In this document: positions 22,807-33,165 of the stretch, in pieces
How the letters are laid out: every line of letters begins with the position of its first letter
Numbering within the stretch: the first letter of the stretch is position 1
Source of the DNA: Priapulus caudatus
Lineage: Eukaryota > Priapulida > Priapulimorpha > Priapulimorphida > Priapulidae
Length of the DNA: 39,114 bases
NCBI RefSeq assembly: GCF_000485595.1
Contig: NW_014577075.1
Coordinates: forward strand, 525,311-564,424
Reading direction: 5' to 3'
Program-made: the position numbers and the translations under genes
Notes under the pieces: model-generated
The model's database searches: none
Seen by the model: the letters and a program-made list of their open reading frames with translations, nothing else
Told to the model about the DNA's origin: nothing

Positions 22807-24560
22807 TTCATATTAAGCTTTTAGACGAAGAATACAACTGCGTGAGTCCGATTTCACTGTCTCTGTTAATTACGTTTCAATTTCGTTCCACTCTTTCTCT
22901 TGTAACAGGAAACAGGAGCATATTTAGTTTTAGACCAGGTTCCTCTATTTATTCAAATTGTTTGACCTACAATGAAATTGAGGTCTTTCGGGTGATTGCT
23001 CGCGGTCATTTTCACAACGCCGGGTCGATTTTTAATATTAAATCCAGGCGGTGACTATCCTGCCCCATCCTAACGGAGCTTTCCTCCGTTATTTAACCGG
23101 AAGAATAATTCGTTTCTGTGGCGAACTCTGTTTTATTCGACTAGCGCATACGTAAGAAAATTACGTGAATGAACAGAATTAGTCCTACTGTATGCGCTCA
23201 TGTTCGCGCCCTAAACTCGGTTACGCTAGACTGTCGTGTTAAGTGTGTGTGTATTTATTTATAAAAATAACTTTTAACTCTACAAAAAGAGAAACCATTT
23301 TTTTATACCTGCAAATTTGAAACGTCGGTGCCTACGCGCATCGTGTGGTTTACATTTGTCTACCAAACATTTTTAGTCCTTATTTTCTTTATTTTTGGAC
23401 TGCCGTACATTCAGACACTGGGACACTCGAAGTGATCCGCAGTGATCATCCGACCATATCAATGTAGAGTAATATCTTTTTGAGTCGACCGGAAAAAAAG
23501 ATTATTAGGGGTTTAGCAGCGATTGCTGGCCCGTGTGAAGCGTGTTAGGTTGCCTCAGCAGCGCCGTAGACTGATCACGCGTGCAGCCCTATAGACGAGC
23601 ACCGACACGCGTCATATTATTATTCTTTCTTTCACGCGAGCCTACACGATGTATGAAGCGCATGCTTTAATAATGGCTTCGTATTATATTTGGTCCATAT
23701 TAGGACAAAATCGTGTTATGGTAGTTTTCTTTTTTCATTATAATGAATTTTCGATTGGTTTTAATGCGGACAATATTTATGCAAATGACGTAATGCAGAT
23801 TGAGTTTTTTGCAAATACAACTACACAATCGTATTGGTTATCGCAAAATATTATTGCAGTCACGATACATAAATACAGAGTGCAAAGAAAGACACCCGTC
23901 TGCGAGTCTAATAAAAACGTCGAATTTTCCTGTGTTGCCGATTAAGATTGACCATCCGTATTCCGTCCTACCTACTATAACAAAAAGTTTCGAGTAAAGC
24001 GGATTTTTAAATGCCCCGTTATTTAAAACACGCCTTTTCGTACTGTGTAGATGCATTACCGACTTCAGTGATGTAGATACGGTTTAAGTAAGACAAATGC
24101 CCCACTTACATGGAACGAAATTGAATTTTGTATCTGAATCGTAGCCATATAGCCAAATAAAGCCATCGTGCCTATAGATCATCTGGAAGCTTTGTACTCT
24201 GGCCTGCTATCTATAATCGAGCTGCATAATGCTCGATTTTTTAACATACGCGTAGTATGTAAGATTGCCGTTCCCTCACACACATGTACCATGCGATTAC
24301 GTTAAAGTACGATATATACCTCACTGTTTGGCCCACTTCGTAATTTAATGACTTCACTCCATAACTCCATTAGATATAATACTGTTTTCAAAGAAGAATG
24401 CGCGCACAAACATTTGTTTTCTAATTAGTATAGTCGTTATATTATTATGGAAACGTAATGAAATCGATGTACGGACGTTCAAGACCAATAATTGAATTTT
24501 CAAACAAGAGCCTATCAACACCTTTTTAATTAATGTCTAATGTTCTAAAGTATTTAAATG
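22807..24560. other. Intron 2 sequence with two small hairpins
   Basis: aacggag/ctccgtt (23070-23090) and aatcgagc/gctcgatt followed by a T run (24217-24242) are short perfect inverted repeats. Nothing else was recognised. Confidence 0.45.
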
Positions 24561-24593
24561 CCGGGTTAGTAGAAGAAATCATTCATACCGTGT

Positions 24594-26330
24594 GTGTTAA
24601 ATTCCCAGCATACACTTACCGGTGATAGGCGTAACCGCGTAACGGAGTTTGTCGCTGACACGTATTCAGTGTGTGTGCCCACCTCGATATCGCCATGGAA
24701 GATAATTATGTACAGTGAAGCTGGGGATGAGGAGAAGCCACATGGTCGAGTGGATGGAGAGGAGAAGAACAAGCACAAGGAGGAGGAGAGGGAAGAAGAA
24801 GACTGGATGAGGTCGATCGGAGGAAGATCGCCAGCAGATCTGGAGAAGTACACTCACCCCCTCAACGAGCAGCATTCCAGGTCTCTATTAACATCTGGCA
24901 ATGGCAAGTGGCGCCCGACACAGTGAACTGTTCAGGATGCACTGACTATCGGGAGTGAGCAAAGCAAGCAGTTCTCCGCTTCACTAAGCAGTGACTTCCA
25001 CAAAACGCAATAAAGAAAATGGTTAGATCAAAGGAGGCACTCAAGAAAGGCAGTCACTGTCAAGGGAAGGCCATCTACGACATCGAGACACTGTTTAGTC
25101 GGCTGTTGGTCTTGGGGCAGCAGCGGAGCGTGGATCTATTCAACATCTTCCAGTTTGAACTGAGTCCAGTCCCAAACATCGCGTTGAATGATCTCTCTCA
25201 GACAAACAAACAACGGNNNNNNNNNNNNNNNNNNNNNNNNNNNNNNNNNNNNNNNNNNNNNNNNNNNNNNNNNNNNNNNNNNNNNNNNNNNNNNNNNNNN
25301 NNNNNNNNNNNNNNNNNNNNNNNNNNNNNNNNNNNNNNNNNNNNNNNNNNNNNNNNNNNNNNNNNNNNNNNNNNNNNNNNNNNNNNNNNNNNNNNNNNNN
25401 NNNNNNNNNNNNNNNNNNNNNNNNNNNNNNNNNNNNNNNNNNNNNNNNNNNNNNNNNNNNNNNNNNNNNNNNNNNNNNNNNNNNNNNNNNNNNNNNNNNN
25501 NNNNNNNNNNNNNNNNNNNNNNNNNNNNNNNNNNNNNNNNNNNNNNNNNNNNNNNNNNNNNNNNNNNNNNNNNNNNNNNNNNNNNNNNNNNNNNNNNNNN
25601 NNNNNNNNNNNNNNNNNNNNNNNNNNNNNNNNNNNNNNNNNNNNNNNNNNNNNNNNNNNNNNNNNNNNNNNNNNNNNNNNNNNNNNNNNNNNNNNNNNNN
25701 NNNNNNNNNNNNNNNNNNNNNNNNNNNNNNNNNNNNNNNNNNNNNNNNNNNNNNNNNNNNNNNNNNNNNNNNNNNNNNNNNNNNNNNNNNNNNNNNNNNN
25801 NNNNNNNNNNNNNNNNNNNNNNNNNNNNNNNNNNNNNNNNNNNNNNNNNNNNNNNNNNNNNNNNNNNNNNNNNNNNNNNNNNNNNNNNNNNNNNNNNNNN
25901 NNNNNNNNNNNNNNNNNNNNNNNNNNNNNNNNNNNNNNNNNNNNNNNNNNNNNNNNNNNNNNNNNNNNNNNNNNNNNNNNNNNNNNNNNNNNNNNNNNNN
26001 NNNNNNNNNNNNNNNNNNCTTGGCGTGACCCATGCTTAACTCAAAGCGACAGCAGACAGCTTCTTCTTCCCTCTCTACGGACAGAAGAGTTGTACGACAA
26101 TGAATGATGCACGTACTCGCCTCTACCGCAGCCATAAGAAGCCGTAACAACTGAAGAAACTGCCACCGACTGACGTCAACCTGCAGCTGCATGTAGTCAT
26201 TGTTGTAGTCAATTCACGAAAAATCAGATGGACACCGAAGACAATGAAGAGGAGCTAGGTGTAGATGACGACAATGACAATGACAATGATGATGCGGATT
26301 GAGGAGTAATGAGGATGAGGAGTCATAGCT
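24594..26330 (+). pseudogene. Broken repeat-type ORF interrupted by an 802-N gap
   Basis: Plus-strand coding pieces lie in order. A charged region (GEEKNKHKEEEREEEDW) runs into GNGKWRPTQ at 24926, where the frame stops. A second frame (24930-25011) reads DALTIGSEQSKQFSASL and SSDFHKT. After a further one-base shift, a third frame (25010-25216) reads KEALKKGSHCQGKAIYDIET, FSRLLVLGQQRSVDLF and FNIFQFELSPVP up to the gap. Past the gap come WRDPCLTQSDSR and, in another frame, an acidic tail (MDTEDNEEELGVDDD, then a DN-rich run) ending at 26300. This arrangement resembles uncharacterised multi-copy ORFs that I recall from cnidarian and molluscan genomes. I cannot name the family. Stops and frameshifts indicate a dead copy nested in receptor intron 2. 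Confidence 0.55.
25217..26018. other. Assembly gap, 802 N
   Basis: This is a run of 802 Ns inside a repeat-type element. The long open frames that appear to cross it are produced by the Ns and are not evidence of coding continuity. Confidence 0.99.
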
Positions 26331-26379
26331 GTTTGCTATTTTTTCGTTGAAATATGCCTATCTACTATCTATGAACAGT

Positions 26380-26600
26380 GAATTTACATTAAAGTGTCTT
26401 ATTTTGACCGTTGACCTTCATTTTGACCTTGACCTTGACCCCATATCCAAAAAATAACTCCAGAAATGGATTCCCTGCCCTCGAAACCCCCTAAAAAGAG
26501 GTATTGCATGACACTCTAGGGCATCGAGATCACAAATTGTAAATTGACCAAAATCGAAGATGAACGGCGGCGGCCATCTTGAATTCCAAGAAATGCTCAA
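26380..26600 (+). mobile_element. Probable 3' non-coding tail of the same element
   Basis: A run of TTGACC/TGACCT repeats (26404-26441, gaccttgaccttgacc) leads to ccctcgaaaccccctaaaaagagg and ggcggcggccatcttgaattcc. Such TGACCT tracts followed by a gccatcttgaatt phrase recur, in my recollection, beside multi-copy elements of marine invertebrates. No terminal repeats or target duplication were located, so both ends are uncertain. Confidence 0.4.
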
Positions 26601-27877
26601 CGATGCACAGGTAGCAACCAAGCTAAATCAGCTCTTCTAACTATATAGAACACATTTCCATGAAAAAAGTTTAGAGTAATTAACATTGCAGGGTCCCATA
26701 TAGGACATATAGGGCCGGCAAACCGACTAGTATATGTATTCCATGTGTCAACTTTGTGGCGTATGCCGTCTGGCGGTTGATTCATACTGATAACTATGAG
26801 CGAAAATGACTTTTCCTATTTCGTAGTCTATATTGACATACAAATTCAAAAACGGCCGCTAATCAGCCAGGATAAATGAGCTGCGATGATAAATCGTGTG
26901 TGAGCTTGCGCTGCAAATCATTACTAGTCTCGGGTAACTCGGATTTTGCATTTACATTTTCGCTGGAAAATAAGAAGTGGATGCGTCGCACAAGTGGCGC
27001 TAGCAGTTACGCGAAAGAAACATTTTCATATAAGCCTTAAAAGCTGTTCATGACTGCGACTACACATACTCAGATACAGACCATTGAAATGTGTTTTATT
27101 TGTTTAGGCGTTTCGCGTGGTAATATTCGCACACCAAGGCGCGTGTCACTGTAATTACATATATCGAGCAGTGAAATCCCACTAACAGCTTTCGCTCTGA
27201 GGCACCAATCACCGCAACACTTTATCATTTACCGACTGGCCCTTGAAATATGCTCGTATGTTCTTTTCTTACCAGACAGCCCTAACGTGAAAAATTACCA
27301 ATGGCCGGCTATAATTCGGTTGTCCAACGACTACACATGCGTTTGAGCAGCTGCATGATTGCTTTGATTTGCGTGTTGATGGTGGACAGCTAAAAATTGT
27401 CGACCGGTGAAGACTGTCTATCTAGCAGGTGCATGAGCTGAAAGAAATCTCGTATCATACGCATCACGGTAGATAATTAATCTATTCATATGATGACTGG
27501 TGGCTATAAAATATAAATGTATGAAAATAACGCACTTTCAACTAATAATACGGCAGGCATCAACATTGGCGCTCAATATCCAAACTTGTCTTCCTTCGTT
27601 ACACTATGCTTGAGCGTCCCTTCGTATGACATTAGGTGCATATTATTCTATCACGGGTTTATCAACACTGATGCGCAAGCGCAAATACTCCGCGGACCGA
27701 CATATATACAAATGTACGAGAGCAGTGATAATTTACGAGTATAGATCGTTTGTTTCATTTCCTTTTCGCGTCATTTACCTCAACTATGGTGCAATTATTT
27801 AATAGCTGTTACGCGTTTAACGACGCATGGCTAAACGATACCCTCACTAGACGACGTAGTGAACATCGTCACAAAGT
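26601..27877. other. Intron 2 sequence, nothing recognised
   Basis: Unique sequence. A 75-codon ORF at 27517-27744 has no recognisable motif. Confidence 0.45.
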
Positions 27878-28047
27878 TACACACACGCGCACACGCACGC
27901 ACGCATGCACGCACGCACCCACTCACACAACCAACGCACTCACGCATGTATGTGAGGACATCACCGCAAAACGCCTCCCCCCCCGAAACGCACACGCACA
28001 AACTCACGCACGTACGCACTCACTCACGCACAGACGCACAGGTGCTA
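27878..28047. repeat. ACGC / CACA microsatellite block
   Basis: Imperfect CACGCA repeats with a C8 run near 27978. It generates spurious Thr/His-rich and Cys/Val-rich ORFs. Confidence 0.88.
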
Positions 28048-28900
28048 TGTAGGGGCCCACAGTGCATTACAGTGATTGTAGAGACGCGGCTTTTAGAATA
28101 AAATAGCTCCATGCGTATTACAATATTATGCGAATTACTCTGCGGATTAACACGAACTATCAGGGAAATACGCAATTAAGTTGTTTCGCTGCACGTTTTA
28201 TCCGAGTAAAACAAGATTAATTAACGATATAATCTACGTCATTAATAATGGACGTAAAGCTGTGTATACCGTTTGATATGAAGCAGATAAAATCGGTCTC
28301 ACGAAAAGCAGCTCTCTCTGTCTGTCAGCAGTTGCGCTCGTTCGCACTCTCTACTCCTCTCTCTGTCTCACACGCACGCACACGCACACACGCGCGCGCG
28401 AGCGTTCTGCTACATCCACCATCACACACCCACTCAAGGCTTTCGTTCCACGTTCCGTTACCTTCGAAAATCCATTTATATATGCTCTAGCGTCTAACGA
28501 TGAGTTTGAAAACGAGCTGCACTGCGTTTTTCGAGTCATGGAATTATATCTCCCAACTTACTGTAAACCGGTGATAAACTTTTTCTTAGAAATACTTACG
28601 GTTATATAGCACTAATAGAAACGGTTTGGTTTACGATTACAATTCCAAGCCGCTCTTTCTGTTCAAATTATCCGTAACATCTGGACTAGTCGAAAAACTA
28701 TATATATATATATATACCAACAACAATATACTTAATTCTGCTTCAATCTACTCTCCGCCGGCATGTATAGTGGCTGAGGTGCACGATAGTTACTGTGTGG
28801 GGAGACCTGACAACGGGCATTTAATATCGCTTTCTTATTAATTTTCGTATTCTACACACTCTCCTCCTAGCACCTCTCCACCCCCAGCCTCCTTTTCCAC
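28048..28900. other. Intron 2 sequence with short microsatellites
   Basis: A CA/CG tract lies at 28365-28402 and a TA tract at 28699-28718. No exon was recognised. Confidence 0.5.
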
Positions 28901-29065
28901 TCTCCACTTCTTCTTCCTCCTCCTCCTCCTCCTCCTCCTCCTCCTTCCCCTCCTCTTCCTCCTCTTTCCCCTCCTCCCCATCCTCTTCTTCTTCTTTCTC
29001 TTCTTCCTCAATCCTCCTCCTTCTCGTCCTCCTCCCCCATTCCACCTTCCTCCCCTTCCTCGTCC
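28901..29065. repeat. CTC-rich polypyrimidine tract
   Basis: CTCCTC/CTTCTT repeats end about 60 bp downstream of receptor exon 2 on the minus strand, where they read as GGA-rich sequence. The Glu-rich minus ORF over it is an artefact. Confidence 0.9.
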
Positions 29066-29126
29066 TCTGCCTATCTTGATTCACATTTTACTAATGCATG
29101 CACAGCACCTCGTCATGCTCACTCAC

Positions 29127-29266
29127 CACATCGATGACCTGCTGCATGGTTAGACCGAAGTTCACGACCACCGTGTCCGACTCATTGGCCACGGGTCTCT
29201 CCAGCGGTTCGTAATCCGCTAGCAGGGTCCTCAGCAGTCGGCGGGCGTGCGGACTCTGGCACGTGT
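29127..29266 (-). CDS. nAChR alpha-type subunit, exon 2 (mature N-terminus)
   Basis: This 140-nt exon has an acceptor ...cccgcag at its high-coordinate end and a donor gtgagt at 29126-29121. It encodes 46 residues after two bases that finish a split codon. The peptide contains RRLLRTLLADYEPLERPV, then NESD (an N-glycosylation sequon) and FGLTMQQVIDV. This is the classic first helix and beta-strand 1 of the nAChR extracellular domain. Vertebrate and invertebrate nAChR genes commonly have a 140-nt exon 2 ending after the same I-I/V-D-V motif. The product is one subunit of a pentameric, acetylcholine-gated cation channel of the plasma membrane. The upstream exon with the start codon and signal peptide must end in phase 1; none was identified at higher coordinates. 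The in-frame ATG seen upstream lies in intron and should not be taken as the start. Confidence 0.95.
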
Positions 29267-29408
29267 CTGCGGGTAAACAAAAGCGCGGTTCGTTACAGCA
29301 CAGCACGCAATAACTCGGTTACGGCTTCACAGACTCACGGTGCGAAATACTACTGCGAGATTCCGTCCACTTTTGCTGCCTACACGATTACCGGCCATGT
29401 ATCTATCA

Positions 29409-29662
29409 GTTCCATAGTTACTATGTAGTTAGTATGTTCCCCATATTCTGCAGTTCTACAGTTACTATGTAGTTAGTATGTTCCCCATATTCTGCAGTTC
29501 CACAGTTATAATGTAGTTAGTATGGTCCCCATATTCTGCAGTTCCACAGTTATAATGTAGTTAGTATGGTCCCCATATTCTGCAGTTCCACAGTTATAAT
29601 GTAGTTAGTATGTTCCCCATATTTTGCAGTTCCACAGTTACTATGCAATCGCTATGTTCCCG
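29409..29662. repeat. 44-bp minisatellite, about 5.7 units
   Basis: Units of the form agttccacagttactatgta and onward begin near 29409, 29453, 29497, 29541, 29585 and 29629, with exact 44-bp spacing and few substitutions. The last unit decays (tatgcaatcgctatgttccc). It lies about 140 bp upstream of exon 2 of the receptor, in its first identified upstream intron. Confidence 0.95.
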
Positions 29663-30360
29663 CTGCTCGACAATAGGTGCCCACTCCGTTCACGTGGTCG
29701 ACATATTATATGGAGTAATAATTTAGAATATATAAAAAAGAAGTACGTGTATTGAAAATGTGGAATGGTTTATTTGATAAACGCTTATTTCGCATTTGTT
29801 TGAAAAATTCGCGTTGCATCGACATGTCTAGAAATATAACATAAATAAAACACAGAACTACGCCATAAACTTGATAATTTATGAGAAAGCCAAACTTTTA
29901 AAACCGTGACGCAATTCATGTGTTAACCATGAGGCCTTCGATGGGGGCCTTTTGGAACTTGCCCCTGGGCCTATAATATATTTATCTGTTGTTACCGGCA
30001 AAACAACCAGCACTTAATGAGGCAATAATAATTATTTGTTAAAGACTTGGGATGATATCAACGTATTTCAATATGTAAACATGTAGCGTTCGTACTTAAA
30101 TTAGCTTCAAGTGATTGAAGAAAAGTAACATGAATTTTTAAGTAGGTAAACACTCACTGTGTAGGTAGAACAGGTATAATGTCCGGCAACACACACACTA
30201 ACACTCATAGTGTCCAGATCCGTCGCAAAGTAGTTTCTCAGCAAATGCAACTAATTAATTCATCGCTGCGCATGCATGTTCAGTAAACATAAGTTAATTA
30301 GTGGTAAATCTAACTAATAAATCCTTGTACTTGTCTGGATTGCAAATCGCCTATGCGGCA
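29663..30360. other. Intronic or upstream unique sequence, nothing recognised
   Basis: AT-rich. No signal-peptide exon of the needed phase 1 was found here. Confidence 0.45.
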
Positions 30361-30367
30361 ACACGTC

Positions 30368-30389
30368 CGGTGAGCGAGTGTGCGTGCGT

Positions 30390-30450
<61 letters not shown>

Positions 30451-30490
30451 CGTGTGCGTGCGTGTGTGCGTGCGTGTGTTCGGACGTGTG
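30368..30490. repeat. GT / GCGT microsatellite
   Basis: About 20 pure GT units flanked by GCGT variants. ORFs across it are artefacts. Confidence 0.93.
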
Positions 30491-31000
30491 CGCGTATCCA
30501 CTATCCTTTCTTGCATTGCGATAAAAGCAGGCAGTGACAAAAGTTGAACGTTTCATCCGCGCGTGGTGAACCTAATTGCGGTGCATGAATGAAACGATTA
30601 ACATATTTAATGCATGGTTTCGGCACAGCCGAGGGAAAAGCTTCGTAATTCTATTGCCGGATATGCATGACTTAACCGACTCGATCTGACAGATCTAATC
30701 GATAATCCAGCGCTTCCCATCGGGATTGGCGTTGTCGTGCTCTCCTGCGCGCTGCAAGAAGCGTTTTCTCCTGAAGTCTCGTCTCTCCAAAGCCAGTCGT
30801 GGTGCGCCACGAGAACTAGACATATAAGCTGTTTGTGTAGCATCTTTCGTCTGGGACACGTGAATGTTGAAGCACGAGTAGCTTTTTCGATAACGCTTAT
30901 GCTAACGTCTCTCTCGATTTGCATTACGAGATAAATATTCGTTGATGTTAGCGCGAGGGAGCGTGTGCCTGTCTGCACGCGCGTCTACATGAGTAAACAT
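30491..31000. other. Unique sequence, nothing recognised
   Basis: A 123-codon minus ORF (30607-30978) includes a weakly hydrophobic segment (QLICLVLVA) but has no donor in the phase required by receptor exon 2. Confidence 0.4.
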
Positions 31001-31105
31001 GATTGTGTCTGTGTGTGTGCGCGTCCGTGCATGTGCGCGTGTGCGTGTGTAAAACATGATGATGGTGATGGTGATGGTGATGGTGATGGTGATGGTGATG
31101 GTGGT
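31001..31105. repeat. GT tract followed by a GGTGAT hexanucleotide array
   Basis: A GT/GCGT tract (31005-31050) is followed by about seven near-perfect GGTGAT units (31058-31102). Confidence 0.93.
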
Positions 31106-32390
31106 GAGATGGTGGGGATGTAAGCGGGCACGTACAGTCACTATGACGCGATGAAACTGTGAAGAGCGGATTAATATTTTGTTTCATATCGCGCTGCACC
31201 AACGTCAACGATGTGCATAGCAGGAAAACGTTTCGACTGCCAATCATAATTGCCATGACATTTTAAACGAGGAGGCGTATTCAATAGCCAGGTATAACAA
31301 TAGCTATCAGCCATCGCATACGTAATTACACAAATTAACATGCATTACGATCAATCGAATTTCTATAATAAATTTAAACTCGGCAAATTATGCGAAAAGA
31401 GCGAAAAATTCTCATACGTACGAGATGACAGAGAAAAAAACGAGATAATATTCCGATTTAACGAACCGGAACGAGATATAAGGGTTAGGGAAAAACGCGG
31501 AAACACAAGAGCAAGATAATTAGAGCGGAAAATGTCAATTTTACAGCTGAACGAACGGCTTTTTTCTTCCTGAGCTCACCGACAAGCTTCAGCAGTGCAC
31601 ATGTCAGATGCGGCGCGTACAACAGTCTCTTCATTCGTCACGCGGCGGCTGACAGAAACACACACCGAGAGCTTCTGGTTACTACCGCTGAACTCACAGT
31701 ATCGCTACACCAGTACGTCTTTTGTGTTTTGTTTACTCTACTGGTTGGACAGTAGCTATGCCCGTCAAGATGCTGCGATTGACGTGCGCATGGAAACCTA
31801 GAATACCGTAGTCATTGTCGCCTCGCTGGGACTTGAGCTAGGTCGGATAGGCATGCATGCGACCAACTGAACTATATCTTCCGGTAACAAGCAACGATGA
31901 CTATTAGCTGACCGATGTACTCTCCTAACGCTTGCGTGAGAAAACACAGCAATACACGTGGCGAGTGAACGATGTAAAGCCAATTCCGTCGAATTACCAA
32001 AGCAAAATTGTGCACCGCCTGCGAATTCCAATGAGTATTTAGTATCAAATGAACAATCGGGGTAGTAATCATGGAACCTCGATAAATCCGGTTTCCCGCC
32101 GAGCGCGCGCAGTACGGTTTCCTTTCCGTAAAATTTAATTCGAAAAAATTGCGCCCGAAGGTGCCTGCGGATAAATTCTGTATAGGATAATAGCAATAAC
32201 GTAAACCCTCGGAGAATTTTTCGTTGTGAGCAAACATCATGTCGTTATCGGAAAAGCATTTTGCTGGGCGCGCAATAGCAGACCCATGTTCTTGGTTCGA
32301 CAGTGAAGACACTCAGCGTGTACTGGTCGGTTTATTTCGAAATGGAAAGTCACGATAAAGAAGTTAAAGATACGCACAAAGCCAGGGCGA
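31106..32390. other. Unique sequence with a tRNA-like fragment
   Basis: There is no exon. The only structured piece noted is the tRNA-like stretch at 31821-31884. ORFs of 132-149 codons on the minus strand (31798-32312) overlap one another and show no motif. Confidence 0.45.
31821..31884 (-). pseudogene. tRNA-like relic (possible SINE head)
   Basis: On the minus strand, TATAGTTCAGTTGGTCGCAT resembles a tRNA D-arm and internal A box. About 23 nt further on, AGCTCAAGTCC resembles a B box and T-loop with one key mismatch (AGC in place of GGT). The A-to-B spacing is about 7 nt shorter than in a standard tRNA and no full cloverleaf with an anticodon arm can be drawn. It is best read as a decayed tRNA gene or the head of a tRNA-derived SINE. 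No poly(A) or SINE tail was identified. Confidence 0.35.
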
Positions 32391-32394
32391 GCGA

Positions 32395-32695
32395 GGAAAT
32401 AAAGAAAGAAAAGAAGTGCGCGGGCAGGATGAGGGGCAGGGAGAGAGAGGGAGAGAAGAGGGGCGAGAGGCGGCGAAATGAAAATGGGAGTTAGCATGAG
32501 TAAAAGGAAAAACAGAAAGAGAGAGATTGGTGAGCCTGGGGAAGAAGAGAAGGAGGAGGAGGAGGAGGAGGAGGAGGAGGAGGAGGAGGAGGAAGAGGAA
32601 GAGGGGAGAATGAGGAAGAGGAGAAGGAGGAGAATGAGGAAGAGGAGGAGGAGGAGAATGAGGAAGAGGAGAAGGAGGCAGGGCAAGAAAAGAAA
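32395..32695. repeat. GA-rich tract, GGA array and 24-27-bp minisatellite
   Basis: GA-rich sequence (32395-32480) is followed by pure GGA repeats (32550-32592). Then come three to four copies of gagaatgaggaagaggagaa (24-27-bp unit, 32605-32685). Lys/Glu-rich plus ORFs and Ser/Leu-rich minus ORFs are artefacts. Confidence 0.9.
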
Positions 32696-32949
32696 AGATA
32701 TAGAAGGCGATGTGAGATAAAGAGCAGTGTGTGAGTGAGAGAACCTGAAAACATCTCGCGCAGTGTAACGTTCTCAATTCAGAAAATAGCTAAAACCTAA
32801 AAAAACATATAATATTCATCGCGCCGCTTGGGAATGCTTCGTTCGGCACGCATCCTTACGTAGAATGGCTTAAATCTATTCATGCACACAACCTCGAGTT
32901 TTAATTGGACTTCATATTATGTGCGGGTACGGAAGAAAGTACACACCCC

Positions 32950-33035
32950 ACACGCGCGTACCCCCTCCACATACATACACACACACGCACGCACGCACAC
33001 ACGCACGCACACCCACATACACACACACACACACA
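32950..33035. repeat. CA / CGCA microsatellite
   Basis: Imperfect CA and CGCA repeats run directly into the CCACA array. Confidence 0.9.
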
Positions 33036-33165
33036 CCACACCACACCACACCACACCACACCACACCACACCACACCACACCACACCACACCACACCACA
33101 CCACACCACACCACACCACACCACACCACACCACACCACACCACACCACACCACACCACACCACA
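33036..33165. repeat. Perfect CCACA array, 26 units
   Basis: There are 130 bp of uninterrupted CCACA with no variant. Because 5 is not a multiple of 3, all frames cycle through the same codons and give long spurious ORFs on both strands. The perfection implies recent expansion, or a value fixed by the assembler. Confidence 0.97.

Noticed and set aside
24217-24242. Perfect 8-bp hairpin followed by a T run, resembling a bacterial terminator
   Set aside because: The context is an animal intron, so factor-independent bacterial termination does not apply; probably chance or a repeat end.
25019-26192. Long ORFs of 283-362 codons on both strands
   Set aside because: They are created by 802 Ns read as open codons; only the real bases at the edges carry information.
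27878-28047. Regularly spaced CACGCA words considered as a CRISPR-like array
   Set aside because: There are no unique spacers between constant repeats; it is an imperfect microsatellite in animal DNA.
29335-29390. ATG-led minus-strand frame followed by a gtgagt donor, as a candidate receptor exon 1
   Set aside because: The donor is in phase 0 whereas exon 2 needs phase 1; there is no hydrophobic signal peptide and the intron would be only about 70 bp.
30607-30978. 123-codon minus ORF with QLICLVLVA, as a signal-peptide exon or gene
   Set aside because: The hydrophobic core is short and internal, there is no phase-compatible donor, and I recognise no family.
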